From contig NZ_PYWK01000003.1 of assembly GCF_003049645.1 (NCBI RefSeq), positions 1 through 64,000 on the forward strand: DNA of 64,000 nucleotides, written 5' to 3'. A model generated the notes under the pieces. The model did not search any database, was not told where the DNA came from, and was given only the letters and a program-made list of their open reading frames with translations. Origin of the DNA: Metasolibacillus fluoroglycofenilyticus (GTDB taxonomy: Bacteria; Bacillota; Bacilli; Bacillales_A; Planococcaceae). The translations under genes and the position numbers were made by a program. Positions 42,565 to 52,192 of this stretch are shown here, one piece after another (the stretch's first letter is position 1; every line of letters begins with the position of its first letter).

Positions 42565-44982
42565 TTATTGTGCCTTTAAAATTAAATCATAGGCTGGATC
42601 AATTTCACCATTAATATACGTGCGGTGGTAGCGACCGTATACCCAACGTGATACTTGGTTGTCATACCATTTCGATTTAAAATGTCCACTTTGACCCGGT
42701 GCTACAATATGGTCTGTGTATTTCAAATCTGCTAAATCTGCTACAAAGCGCCATGATGCACCGTGGTTAACATAGCCATTTGCATCATTCGCAGCAGCTT
42801 GCACTGTTACACGTGAACCACCAACCGCCATCGTTTCTGGGTTCACATACGAGGCGATAAAGTCAGATGCGCTTGCAAGTGGGTGTTTAAATAAGATTTT
42901 ATGGTAGCTTCCCCATTGCCATTTCGCTACAGATGTGCCGTATTTCACTTGTAAATCTGCAACGGCACGCTCAAATGAGCCATATACTAATTCGTCTAAA
43001 CCACCTGCCTGCTCAATCCATACGCCTTCATTACCCGCATATGCATTGCGCAGCATTTCATCCATAATTTGATATTTACCCGGCATCATTTCATAAACGT
43101 CTGCAGGCATTTGGTCTTTGAAAATTGTTTCTTTAATTTCTTCAATTAAGAAATGCCAGATAAGTGGCTGTGCATCATCGCGATTATCATACAGCTCCCA
43201 TTCTTCCATTAACGAGATAATATCAGCATATTTGCCCTCTGCATCATTTGCTTTAATCGTTTGTAGGAAGCCTGGTAAAAATTCAGCTGCATATAAATTT
43301 TTCTTGTCCATTTGCATCGCCTTCATTTCTGCTTTTGTAAAGCCTTCATACACTTCATCAGTTTCTTCATCAATTGTGCCGATGCTTTCTTTTACTGATT
43401 CAATCATTTCGACAATGCGCTCATAGCGATATGGCTGTGCCCAGAACTTTGTTATATGATAAGGGTATTCATCCCCAATAATTTGGTTGTTTGCCGTGGC
43501 AATATAGCCTGATTCTGGATTCACTACTGTTGGTAATTCATCATAAGGAATAAAGCCTTCCCAGCCATATTCAGAAGAATCCCCTGGTACTGGCAGTTGA
43601 CCATCGCCTTTTTTGCGAATTGGAATGTCACCGTTTGCTTTGTAAGCAATTGTACCGTCCGTTGAAGCAAAGACGAAATTTTGTGCTGGTGCGCGGAAAT
43701 CGTTTAATGCTGTTTCGAATTCCTCCCAGTTGGACGCCTTATTAAAGCCAATAATTGCGCGCAGTTCTCTCGTTGGCTGCAATGCCGTCCATTGCATAGA
43801 GAATACGGCTGTTGGCTCCTCTTCCTTAAATACTAGTTCTGAAATAATCGGACCATGACGAGTTTCAACAACCTCGAAACCAATTGTTTTTCCACCCTTT
43901 ACTTTGATTGGCTCGTTTCTGACAATCGCATCTTCCCACTTGCCGTCATACTTGAATTGTTTAGGGTTATCAGGGTTCGGTGTCTCGATATACAAGTCTT
44001 GTACATCCGGACCAACATTCGTTACTCCCCATGCAATTTTTTCATTATGTCCTAAAATAATTCCCGGAATCCCCGCAAAAATAACACCACTCACATTTTG
44101 TTCTGGTGATTGTAAATGCATTTGATACCAGATCGATGGTGTATTTAATCCTAAATGCGGGTCATCTGCTAATAGCGGTTTACCTGATTCTGTTAACTCG
44201 CCCGATACAACCCAGTTATTGCTACCATTAAACTCATTTGGCAATAATTCTACATTGAAAGCACCTGCTACATCAACAGGATTATTTATGTTTGCTTCAA
44301 TAATCGATTTCGCATCTTCTGGATAATGAATCATTAATTCTTCAACTTGCTCTTCTGTATAATTTTGCAAAGCCCAATGGCGGAATGCTAGCATATTCCA
44401 GTTTCCACCTAAATCATAAGCCATAAATTTACCGATTGTTAAAGAATCGACAGGTGTCCATGGCTCCGGCTCGTATCCTAGCAGCTTAAACTCATATGAT
44501 AGCTTACTAGTGCCCTTTACTTCATCAATAAAGGCATTTACACCTTCTGCATACCATTCTAAAATTTGCTGTGCCTCAGCATCATACTCATTCCACGATT
44601 GCTCAGCCGCATGTCGTAAGCTAAATGTACGGAAAAATTTATCTGTTGATACCGCATTTTCGCCAATTACTTCCGCTAATCTACCGCTCGCTTGACGGCG
44701 TGATAAATCCATTTGAAATAGACGATCCTGTGCCTGTACATAACCTTGCGCCTTGTATAAATCAGCCTCTGATTGCGCTACGATATGTGGTACACCCATG
44801 CCATCGCGTGTCACTTTAACATCTGCTTCTAATATTGATAAATCAACTTCTCCTTCAATTTTCGGCAAGGAGTTTGCCACATACATATGTACGCCTGCTA
44901 CTGCCGCACCAGCTAAAATAATTAAAATGCCAACAGTCCAAATGGCAATATTAATTATTTTTTTGCTCTTTATTTTCCCCAT
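42565..44982 (-). CDS. Penicillin acylase family (Ntn-hydrolase) protein
   Basis: 805-residue precursor anchored by one N-terminal helix (about 10-35) and facing the outside. It self-cleaves at Gly253-Ser254 (EFNGSNNWVV), making Ser254 the N-terminal nucleophile of the beta chain; ADDPHLGLNTPSIWYQ, and an Asn about 240 residues further on, fit the family. Substrates may be acyl-homoserine lactones, penicillins or other acyl amides; not decidable. GAGGTGG SD. 16 bases after exoA. Confidence 0.9.
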   Translation of the reverse strand: MGKIKSKKIINIAIWTVGILIILAGAAVAGVHMYVANSLPKIEGEVDLSILEADVKVTRDGMGVPHIVAQSEADLYKAQGYVQAQDRLFQMDLSRRQASGRLAEVIGENAVSTDKFFRTFSLRHAAEQSWNEYDAEAQQILEWYAEGVNAFIDEVKGTSKLSYEFKLLGYEPEPWTPVDSLTIGKFMAYDLGGNWNMLAFRHWALQNYTEEQVEELMIHYPEDAKSIIEANINNPVDVAGAFNVELLPNEFNGSNNWVVSGELTESGKPLLADDPHLGLNTPSIWYQMHLQSPEQNVSGVIFAGIPGIILGHNEKIAWGVTNVGPDVQDLYIETPNPDNPKQFKYDGKWEDAIVRNEPIKVKGGKTIGFEVVETRHGPIISELVFKEEEPTAVFSMQWTALQPTRELRAIIGFNKASNWEEFETALNDFRAPAQNFVFASTDGTIAYKANGDIPIRKKGDGQLPVPGDSSEYGWEGFIPYDELPTVVNPESGYIATANNQIIGDEYPYHITKFWAQPYRYERIVEMIESVKESIGTIDEETDEVYEGFTKAEMKAMQMDKKNLYAAEFLPGFLQTIKANDAEGKYADIISLMEEWELYDNRDDAQPLIWHFLIEEIKETIFKDQMPADVYEMMPGKYQIMDEMLRNAYAGNEGVWIEQAGGLDELVYGSFERAVADLQVKYGTSVAKWQWGSYHKILFKHPLASASDFIASYVNPETMAVGGSRVTVQAAANDANGYVNHGASWRFVADLADLKYTDHIVAPGQSGHFKSKWYDNQVSRWVYGRYHRTYINGEIDPAYDLILKAQ

Positions 44983-44998
44983 AAAATCCACCTCTCTA

Positions 44999-45763
44999 TC
45001 AGATTGCGTCTACTTCTAGTTTTAATAGGATAGGACAATGATCACTCCCTAAAATTTGTGAATGAATATCCGCCTCCTGTACATGCTTCATAATGCGCTC
45101 TGACACAATAAAATAATCGATGCGCCAACCAATATTACGCTCGCGTACCTTATTCATATACGACCACCATGTATAAACATCCGTACGCTCTGGATACAAT
45201 GTGCGGAATGTATCACAGAAGCCTGCGTCCAGTAACTCCGTCATTTTGGCACGTTCCTCTATCGTCACACCGGAGTTTCCTTGATTGGCCTTGGCATTTT
45301 TCAAATCAATATCACGATGTGCCACATTTAAGTCACCACAATAAATGACGGGTTTTTGTGCATCAAGTTGCTTCAAATAGAGCGCTAATTTTTCTTCCCA
45401 TTCTATGCGGTAAGGGAGCCTTGCTAAATCACGCTGCGCATTCGGCGTATAAACATTTACCAAATAGAAGTTTTCGTATTCCAACGTAATAATACGCCCC
45501 TCTACCTCATCTTGTTCATCACCAACTCCGTAATACACATGCTGTGGTCTGTGCTTTGTAAAAATAGCAGTGCCAGAATAGCCTTTTTTCTGTGCATAAT
45601 TCCAATATTGATAATACCCTTCCAGTTGTAAATCAACTTGTCCTTCTTGACATTTCGATTCTTGAATACAGAAAAAATCTGCATCCATCGCATGAAAATA
45701 ATCCAAAAAGCCTTTCGTTATACATGCGCGAATACCGTTGACATTCCATGAAATAAACTTCAT
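44999..45763 (-). CDS. exoA: Exodeoxyribonuclease III / AP endonuclease ExoA
   Basis: 254-residue Mg-dependent AP endonuclease of base-excision repair. ISWNVNGIRA (Asn ligand), CIQESKCQ (Glu ligand), YCGDLNVAHRDIDLKN (catalytic Asp, Asn), WRIDYFIVSERI and LGSDHCPILLKL (catalytic Asp-His pair) are all present. TAAGGAG just upstream of the ATG; a repeat A terminus lies only 14 bases before the start and contacts that SD. Confidence 0.96.
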   Translation of the reverse strand: MKFISWNVNGIRACITKGFLDYFHAMDADFFCIQESKCQEGQVDLQLEGYYQYWNYAQKKGYSGTAIFTKHRPQHVYYGVGDEQDEVEGRIITLEYENFYLVNVYTPNAQRDLARLPYRIEWEEKLALYLKQLDAQKPVIYCGDLNVAHRDIDLKNAKANQGNSGVTIEERAKMTELLDAGFCDTFRTLYPERTDVYTWWSYMNKVRERNIGWRIDYFIVSERIMKHVQEADIHSQILGSDHCPILLKLEVDAI

Positions 45764-45776
45764 TTAATTACTCCTT

Positions 45777-46052
45777 ATCAATTATGCCTCGGCTAACTCT
45801 CATCGGGATTTTAAATTGTGCAAGCACAATTTAAAATTCCCTATATCCACCAGAGGCTTTATTTTGATTCAGTGAGTGTTTGATACCCGTTGAATCAAGA
45901 GCCGAATAAGCATTCATCTCTCCACCTGTAGGGGGGGTTTCTATATTGAAGCTTCTCTTTCGATACAGAAACATGTGCTCCTGCGGTTACTCGTCGCAAA
46001 AAACATGTGCTCCTGCGGTTACTCGTCGCAAAAAACATTGCTGAGAGACGTT
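45777..46052. repeat. Repeat A copy 12, containing a tandem 32-bp unit
   Basis: Terminus ATCAATTATGCCTCGGCTAA, an AATTGTGCAAGCACAATTT hairpin in place of the usual central hairpins, GATTCAGTGAGTG..TACCCGTTGAATC, TCTTTCGATAC block, then ACATGTGCTCCTGCGGTTAC-type 32-bp units at 45971 and 46003, and the distal GCTGAGAGACGTTA end. 14 bases before exoA. Confidence 0.8.
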
Positions 46053-46058
46053 ACAAGC

Positions 46059-46973
46059 TTATGCGTCTTCACCAACAATTTTTACTTCAAGCTCTAAATC
46101 AACATCGAATTTTTCCTTTACAACGCGTTGTACCATTTGAATTGTTTCGATATAATCTGTCGCCGTTGCATTGTTTTTATTAATAATAAAGCCCGCATGC
46201 TTCTGCGACACCTCTGCCCCCCCGACACCTTTTCCTTGCAAATCGCTATCTTGAATTAATTTCCCCGCAAAATGACCAGGCGGGCGCTTAAACACACTTC
46301 CTGCTGAAGGGTATTCTAAGGGCTGACGTGACTCTCTTTGATGCGTTAAATCAGCAATTTTCGCATCAATCATATGCTGTTCACCACGTTGCAATTGGAA
46401 AGTCGAGGATAAAACATAGTAGCCCTCTTTAGCAATAACACTTGTACGGTAGCCTAGCTCTAATTCATCCTTCGTCAAGACGATGCGTTCCCCGTCTTTC
46501 GTTAACACGACTGTTTCCACAATTACATCTTTAATTTCACCACCATATGCCCCAGCATTCATCGCCATCGCACCACCGATTGACCCCGGTATGCCGCAAG
46601 CAAATTCCAAGCCTGTTAAGCTCTCGGCTGCCGCATATTTCGAAACATCCTTCAGTAATGCGCCTCCTTGTGCAAAAACAAGACCTTCTGTTATTGAAAT
46701 TTTATTTAATTTAGAAAAATTAATGACAATACCACGTACCCCACCATCTCGGACAACCATATTCGAGCCATTTCCAAGCATTAGTAATGGAATTTTGTGC
46801 TGGTGTGCATATTTCACAATAGCCTGCGCCTCTTGCTCGGTATTTGGCATAACGAGAATATCCGCATGACCACCTAATTTTGTCATTGTATACGTTTTTA
46901 ATGATTCATTTATTTTAATATTTGAAGGATTGATGATTTGTGATAAATCATTTACCCACTGTTGTAATGTCAT
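46059..46973 (-). CDS. murB: UDP-N-acetylenolpyruvoylglucosamine reductase MurB
   Basis: FAD/NADPH enzyme completing UDP-MurNAc synthesis; 304 residues, type IIa without the extra C-terminal fold loop. FAD-binding AQAIVKYAHQHKIPLLMLGNGSNMVV, active-site YPSAGSVFKRP (catalytic Ser) and the final LELEVKIVGE (catalytic Glu) are seen. GGAAGGA precedes the ATG. It stands alone between repeat A and the HxlR gene. The SAGSVF segment, with GVGGAEVSQKHAGFIIN, is typical of Firmicutes MurB. Confidence 0.95.
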   Translation of the reverse strand: MTLQQWVNDLSQIINPSNIKINESLKTYTMTKLGGHADILVMPNTEQEAQAIVKYAHQHKIPLLMLGNGSNMVVRDGGVRGIVINFSKLNKISITEGLVFAQGGALLKDVSKYAAAESLTGLEFACGIPGSIGGAMAMNAGAYGGEIKDVIVETVVLTKDGERIVLTKDELELGYRTSVIAKEGYYVLSSTFQLQRGEQHMIDAKIADLTHQRESRQPLEYPSAGSVFKRPPGHFAGKLIQDSDLQGKGVGGAEVSQKHAGFIINKNNATATDYIETIQMVQRVVKEKFDVDLELEVKIVGEDA

Positions 46974-47067
46974 AAAGCAATTCCTTCCCTCTATTGATTA
47001 TACCTCTATCTAAATTATACTTTCTAAGTATCTGTTTTTATGACCTATTTGACAAGTAAATTGTCGC

Positions 47068-47373
47068 TTACAACCAAGTTTGTGACCATTTTTCAATTTC
47101 GCGAACTGCACCCAGTAGTGACTGCCCCTTTTCTGTCAATTTATATTCGACACGAACTGGTGATTCAGCATACACTTTGCGCTCCACAATTTCTTCCCTT
47201 TCAAGCTCTTTTAAACGCTCAGACAATAAACGCCCGCTTATCGGAAGGGCCGATTCAATCTCATTAAAGCGCTTCGGACCATCTATTAACTGATGAATAA
47301 TAAGTATCGTCCAACGCTTCCCTAATAACTCCATTGCCTTTGCCAGCCGTGGACATAATTTTTGTTCAGTCAT
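47068..47373 (-). CDS. HxlR family winged-helix regulator
   Basis: 101 residues with the HxlR signature: CPRLAKAMELLGKRWTILIIHQLIDGPKRFNEIESALP..SGRLLSERLKELEREEIVERKVY. Helix-turn-helix with one N-terminal Cys (Cys7), a redox-sensing residue in some members. It is divergent from the ABC exporter gene, a common arrangement in which the regulator controls the exporter. SD AGAGGTG; ATG 47373. Confidence 0.88.
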   Translation of the reverse strand: MTEQKLCPRLAKAMELLGKRWTILIIHQLIDGPKRFNEIESALPISGRLLSERLKELEREEIVERKVYAESPVRVEYKLTEKGQSLLGAVREIEKWSQTWL

Positions 47374-47442
47374 CCTTATTTCACCTCTATCCTTTCTATT
47401 TTAACGACATTTCATTTGAAAGTAAAATTGTGTGAAAATTGT

Positions 47443-47470
47443 GTGTGTGCCTGGCACCCAAAAGATTCGG
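47443..47470. repeat. GTGCCTGGCAC palindrome before the ABC exporter
   Basis: GTGTGCCTGGCACCC shares its core with the inverted repeat at 14196-14248; it lies in the HxlR/exporter intergenic region and could be an operator or a repeat remnant. Confidence 0.45.
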
Positions 47471-47513
47471 AACTTTTCTTGATTCTACTCGTATAAAGGG
47501 GAGGGGGTGCTTT

Positions 47514-49253
47514 ATGGAACAGACTTCTAAAACAAAATCAGGTGCTTTTCAATCATTTGTAGCTTTATTAAAAAGCTTAAATTGGCCCATTGGCATGATT
47601 ATTTTAGCATTATCGATTACATTAGCAGAAACTATTGCTAGCCTTGTTTTACCATTAGTAACAATGAATTTAGTTGATAATTTGACCGCTGACTTATTCA
47701 ATTGGCGCATGCTTGCAATTATTTTGGCTGTTTTCATCGTGCAAGCAGTTGCTGGAGGGGTGTCATTTTATTTATTGACGTTTATCGGGGAGCGAATCGT
47801 TGCGGATTTACGTGAGAAATTATGGCATAAAGTGTTGCGTTTGCCTGTCAATTATTATGATACGAATGAAACAGGTGCAACGATGAGCCGTATTACACAA
47901 GATACGACTACATTAAAAACGCTGATTACTCAGCAAATGGTACAAGTCATTTCTGGTGCTATTTCCATTATCGGTGCAATTATTTTGCTTTTTATTATCG
48001 ATTGGAAAATGACGCTCATTTTACTTATTAGCGTACCGGTTTCGCTGCTTATTATGATGCCCCTCGGTAAAATTATGCAGAAAATTGCCATTGCTACCCA
48101 ATCTGAAATGGCTTCTTTTTCCGGTTTACTTGGACGTATTTTAGCAGATATTCGACTAGTAAAGGCATATAATGCAGAGTCCTTTGAAAACGAGCGAGGT
48201 AATAAAGCAATTCGCTCTCTATTCGGCTATGGTTTGAAAGAAGCGCGCGTTCAGGCACTTATCTCTCCAATCATGACATTGTTAATGATGCTTGTCCTCG
48301 TTGTTATTTTAGGCTATGGAGGAACACAGGTAGCAAGTGGTGCTTTGTCTGCTGGTGCGCTTGTCGCAATTATTTTTTACTTGTTTCAAATTATCGTGCC
48401 TTTTGCTCAAATGGCTACATTTTTCACATCATTCCAAAAGGCAATGGGTGCAACCGAGCGCATTCAGGAAATTTTCTCTATGCCTAGTGAAACGAGTGCA
48501 AAAGCTCAGCCCGCAACACAGGGCACAATTACTTTTGACAATGTAAGCTTTCAATACAATGAAACAAAGCAAATATTGCAAAACCTTAGCTTTACTGCCT
48601 CGCCTGGTACAGTAACAGCACTTGTCGGACCAAGCGGTGGTGGAAAGACAACAATCTTTTCACTTTTAGAACGTTTTTATGAGCCAACAAATGGGCAAAT
48701 TACATTTAATAATCAGCCGATTTCTACTTTTGATTTACAGGCTTGGCGCAGTAAAATTGGCTATGTTTCACAGGAAAGCCCATTATTAAGCGGGACAATT
48801 GCAGACAATATCACATACGGTATGAAGCAGCCGCCTACTGAGGAGCAATTAAAAGCGGCCGCTAAAGCGGCAAATGCACTACAATTTATCGAGGAATTGC
48901 CGGAAGGTTTTGCTACAGAAGTTGGTGAACGTGGCATGAAGCTATCAGGCGGACAGCGTCAACGCATCGCCATTGCAAGAGCCTTGCTACATAATCCACA
49001 AATTTTACTTTTAGACGAAGCAACATCTAATTTGGATAGCGGCTCAGAAATATATGTGCAAGAGGCGCTTCAGCGCTTAATGCACGGCCGTACAACATTC
49101 ATTATCGCACACCGTCTAGCCACTATTTTGCACGCTGATACAATTTTATTTATTGAAAAGGGTCAAATTACGGGGCAAGGTGCACATGAGGAACTCCTTG
49201 CCAAGCATCAACTGTATCGAGAATTTTCAGCAGGACAAGGGCTTGCTGAATAA
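47514..49253 (+). CDS. BmrA-type ABC half-transporter (multidrug/lipid exporter)
   Basis: 579 residues: an exporter-type six-helix membrane domain (about 20-310) and an ATPase domain (about 335-579) with Walker A GPSGGGKTT, Q-loop, signature LSGGQRQR, Walker B ILLLDEAT and a switch His (IIAHRLATI). Acts as a homodimer; substrate unknown, with BmrA-like drug export likely. ATG 47514 with GAGGGGG 6-8 bases upstream. Divergent HxlR regulator. Terminator at 49287. Confidence 0.92.
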   Translation: MEQTSKTKSGAFQSFVALLKSLNWPIGMIILALSITLAETIASLVLPLVTMNLVDNLTADLFNWRMLAIILAVFIVQAVAGGVSFYLLTFIGERIVADLREKLWHKVLRLPVNYYDTNETGATMSRITQDTTTLKTLITQQMVQVISGAISIIGAIILLFIIDWKMTLILLISVPVSLLIMMPLGKIMQKIAIATQSEMASFSGLLGRILADIRLVKAYNAESFENERGNKAIRSLFGYGLKEARVQALISPIMTLLMMLVLVVILGYGGTQVASGALSAGALVAIIFYLFQIIVPFAQMATFFTSFQKAMGATERIQEIFSMPSETSAKAQPATQGTITFDNVSFQYNETKQILQNLSFTASPGTVTALVGPSGGGKTTIFSLLERFYEPTNGQITFNNQPISTFDLQAWRSKIGYVSQESPLLSGTIADNITYGMKQPPTEEQLKAAAKAANALQFIEELPEGFATEVGERGMKLSGGQRQRIAIARALLHNPQILLLDEATSNLDSGSEIYVQEALQRLMHGRTTFIIAHRLATILHADTILFIEKGQITGQGAHEELLAKHQLYREFSAGQGLAE

Positions 49254-49286
49254 CAATTAAAATAGTAACTATTTTAGTGCAGTTGT

Positions 49287-49329
49287 AAAAGCCGTCTGGA
49301 AGGTACTACTTTCCAAACGGCTTTTTATT
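49287..49329. terminator. Bidirectional terminator between the exporter and the nucleotidase
   Basis: Stem AAAAGCCGTCTGGAA / TTCCAAACGGCTTTT plus T-run; between convergent genes. Confidence 0.92.
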
Positions 49330-49331
49330 CT

Positions 49332-51704
49332 TTATTTCAATAAAAACTTCCCAAAACCATTCGCATCTGGTCCGATATATTCAATATTGTTTCCTTCTGG
49401 AATATAGTTTTTTGCTACATCAGCAGTAAGAAAAACTACTCTTATATTTTCAGGGAAGGCTACAAACTTCCAATTATTATTTGCTTGTGGGTTGATTGTA
49501 CCTTTTTCAATAATATAGTCAATAATTGCTTGACGGTTTTCATGAGCATACACCGTTAAGTTTGATTGATCCTCTTTCACAAAATTAGCCCCGTAAGAGC
49601 CACCTACACGGTAGTTATTCGCAATAATTAAAAATTCTTGTGACAAATCAATTGGCTTACCATCAAATTGTACATTTTTAATACGGTTTGCAGTTTCATC
49701 TACGACATTACCCCGACGGTCGTATTTTGCTGGGGATGTTACATCGATTTCATATGTTACACCATCTAACACGTCAAAATTGTATGAGCGTGCCTCTGAA
49801 TCAATAATATTTTGCTCTTCTGTTTTAGTCGGGTCAATCGTGGCAAACACACCTGCTGCCATTTCTAGCCATTCAATTACATCTGCACCTGTTACTTTAA
49901 CAGTGGCTATCGTATTGTCATAATGATAAATATCAGCCATGTTTTTAATTGCTAACGGGCCTGCTGGAATATTTGTATAGTCGCTTGCATTGTCACGAGA
50001 GCCTGCTTTAAACGGTGCGCCTGCTGATAAAATTGGCAATTCAGCGTCTACTGTCCCCTTAAGCTGATTTTGAATAAACCAAGTTTGCGCCTGTGTAATA
50101 ATCTCAATTGCCGCAGTATCCTGCACTAAGCCGAAATAGCTATTAATTGGTGCTGATGTTTCACCAACTGCGCGACGAATATATTCTAAAGTTCCTTCAT
50201 GTGCATCCTGAATAGCAGCTATTACTTCTTTGGATGGTACTAGCTCATCACGCTCAATGGAACGAATTGCACCTGTACCATTTGTTACAATCCACTCACT
50301 CCCTTCAAGCTCTAACTCCAAATCAATAACACCCAAATGACTACCATATGCACCAGGCATAACTGTTGGTACACCATTAATTGTTCCTTTTTCTTGATTA
50401 ACATTCACTAAATCTTGATAATCACCTGGAAACTGTAAATGGGAATGTCCTGTAATTAATGCATCTACACCTTCTAATTGTGTAATTTGATAACCTACAT
50501 TTTCATTACCTTGCACATTTTTATCAGAGCCAATACCAGAGTGCGAAAGTACAATAATTACATCCGCTCCAGCAGCCTCCATGTCAGGAATTACTTTTTC
50601 TAATGCATCCAGTGGCTGATCGACTGTTACTTTACCCGTGAGATGAATTGCATCCCAGCCTAAAATTTGTGTAGGCACGATACCTGTTACTCCTACTTTA
50701 ATCATATGCTTATCGCCGTCTTCATCAACAACCTCACGCAATAAAATAGCATATGGCTCAAAATAATAATCACCTGTTTTCGCATCGCGCACATTTGCAT
50801 TTACCCAAGTGAACTCTGCATCATCCATTACCTCATTCAAATAATCTAAGCCATAATTAAATTCATGATTCCCTAATGTTGCGGCATCATAGCCCAAAGC
50901 ATTAAGTGCTGCTACTGCTGGATGCATCTCGTCTGGCTGCAATTTTGCCTCAAGCGCTTTATAGGAGCCTAATGGTGTACCCTGAATTAAATCACCATTA
51001 TCGAATAATAAATGGTTCGGGTTTTCAGCACGCGCTTCGTCAATTAATGTAGCTGTATTTGCTAGGCCTATATCCTTTGCCTGTTGGTCTAAATAATAAT
51101 TATAGTCAGCTAAATTTGTATGAATATCTGATGTACCTAAAATACGTAAAGCAACTTTTGCCTCATCTTCTTCAGCTAATGTGGCTGCGTTATTGTACTG
51201 CTCTACAAAGCGTTTAACGATAAGTTCCATTTGTTGCTCAGTCACAATTTTCGTATGGTTAATCGTACCATCTGCAAAGCCATTCAAAATTTCTAATGCC
51301 GCTGCATTCGCCATATCCTGCTTATGGGATGCATGAATTTTTGCATTGTCGGCAAATTTAGCCAATATATCGAGTGGTGCATTTTCTGTTGCTAAGCCAC
51401 GTGCCGCAATAACAAAGGCATGTAATCGTGTTAATTTTTCATCTGGTGCAAAGGTGTCTGTCGATTTACCGTTAATTAAATTTAGTTCAACTGCCTTTTC
51501 CACATATGGTGCTAGCTCCTTTGATACATCTTTAAAAGTAACGGTAGAACCATCCCCCAGCTCCACACCTAGTTCCTTAATTAATTGCACAACATAATCA
51601 CCACGCGTAACAGATTCCTCTGCTGCTTCAGCAGATGTCATTCCACCTAAGCCTGCCGCTAACATTAATGATGCTACTGTCCCTGTGAAAATTTTATTCT
51701 TCAT
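49332..51704 (-). CDS. Secreted SLH-anchored 5'-nucleotidase / 2',3'-cyclic phosphodiesterase
   Basis: 790 residues: Sec signal peptide (about 1-28), SLH-type repeats anchoring to cell-wall polymer (about 30-175), then a metallophosphatase domain with DIHTN (193-), GDLIQGTPLG, GNHEFNYG, SHSGIG and GHSHLQ, and a C-terminal 5'-nucleotidase domain (GAPFKAGSRDNASDY, ANNYRVGGSYGANF). It should scavenge phosphate and nucleosides from extracellular nucleotides. SD AAGGAGTG; ATG 51704. A repeat A terminus is 24 bases upstream. Confidence 0.92.
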   Translation of the reverse strand: MKNKIFTGTVASLMLAAGLGGMTSAEAAEESVTRGDYVVQLIKELGVELGDGSTVTFKDVSKELAPYVEKAVELNLINGKSTDTFAPDEKLTRLHAFVIAARGLATENAPLDILAKFADNAKIHASHKQDMANAAALEILNGFADGTINHTKIVTEQQMELIVKRFVEQYNNAATLAEEDEAKVALRILGTSDIHTNLADYNYYLDQQAKDIGLANTATLIDEARAENPNHLLFDNGDLIQGTPLGSYKALEAKLQPDEMHPAVAALNALGYDAATLGNHEFNYGLDYLNEVMDDAEFTWVNANVRDAKTGDYYFEPYAILLREVVDEDGDKHMIKVGVTGIVPTQILGWDAIHLTGKVTVDQPLDALEKVIPDMEAAGADVIIVLSHSGIGSDKNVQGNENVGYQITQLEGVDALITGHSHLQFPGDYQDLVNVNQEKGTINGVPTVMPGAYGSHLGVIDLELELEGSEWIVTNGTGAIRSIERDELVPSKEVIAAIQDAHEGTLEYIRRAVGETSAPINSYFGLVQDTAAIEIITQAQTWFIQNQLKGTVDAELPILSAGAPFKAGSRDNASDYTNIPAGPLAIKNMADIYHYDNTIATVKVTGADVIEWLEMAAGVFATIDPTKTEEQNIIDSEARSYNFDVLDGVTYEIDVTSPAKYDRRGNVVDETANRIKNVQFDGKPIDLSQEFLIIANNYRVGGSYGANFVKEDQSNLTVYAHENRQAIIDYIIEKGTINPQANNNWKFVAFPENIRVVFLTADVAKNYIPEGNNIEYIGPDANGFGKFLLK

Positions 51705-51727
51705 TTGTGTCACTCCTTGTCATTTAT

Positions 51728-51978
51728 AATCAATTACGCTTCAACGTAATTGCAACCATATTATCCTAGATTCACTTGAAAACTTCTCTTCAAAATCTAT
51801 GACATCCCAGAGCTTGGACCAACATAATGTTGATTACTCAGTCGTTACCTTAGCATACCGGGTGGTCCTACACTGGGCTCCTCTTCATCAGTAGATGTTT
51901 GAACACTCGCTAAATAGGTCTAACGCTTACCTTTCATCTCGTCACCTATTATTCTGCCAAAAGACGTTAAACCAACTT
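51728..51978. repeat. Repeat A copy 13
   Basis: Terminus ATCAATTACGCTTC, CTTCTCTTCAAAATCTATGACATC, AGCTTGGACCAACATAATGTTGATTACTCAGTCGTTACC, CCTCTTCATCAG and a degraded distal AAAAGACGTTAAACC. 24 bases before the nucleotidase start. 51979-52128 holds no gene. Confidence 0.8.
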
Positions 51979-52128
51979 ACTTGAGGAAAATGCCTACTAA
52001 TCAAGAATTGGCTTTTGTTTTTTACTAGTCTTTATTTCATTCCACCTTATTTTTCCTTATCTTAATATTAAATTAATTCTAACTTTAGTAACATGATATA
52101 AAACGCCTATTTTGACTAATGATAAAAA

Positions 52129-52164
52129 AAGCACATGAAATCAAAATTTTGATTTCATGTGCTT
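52129..52164 (-). terminator. Perfect 36-base palindromic terminator after azoR
   Basis: Perfect palindrome with arms AAGCACATGAAATCAAAA / TTTTGATTTCATGTGCTT. It recurs as similar stems near 38935 and 42521. Confidence 0.9.
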
Positions 52165-52192
52165 ATATAACTTGCCCTAGTTTGCCTAAATA

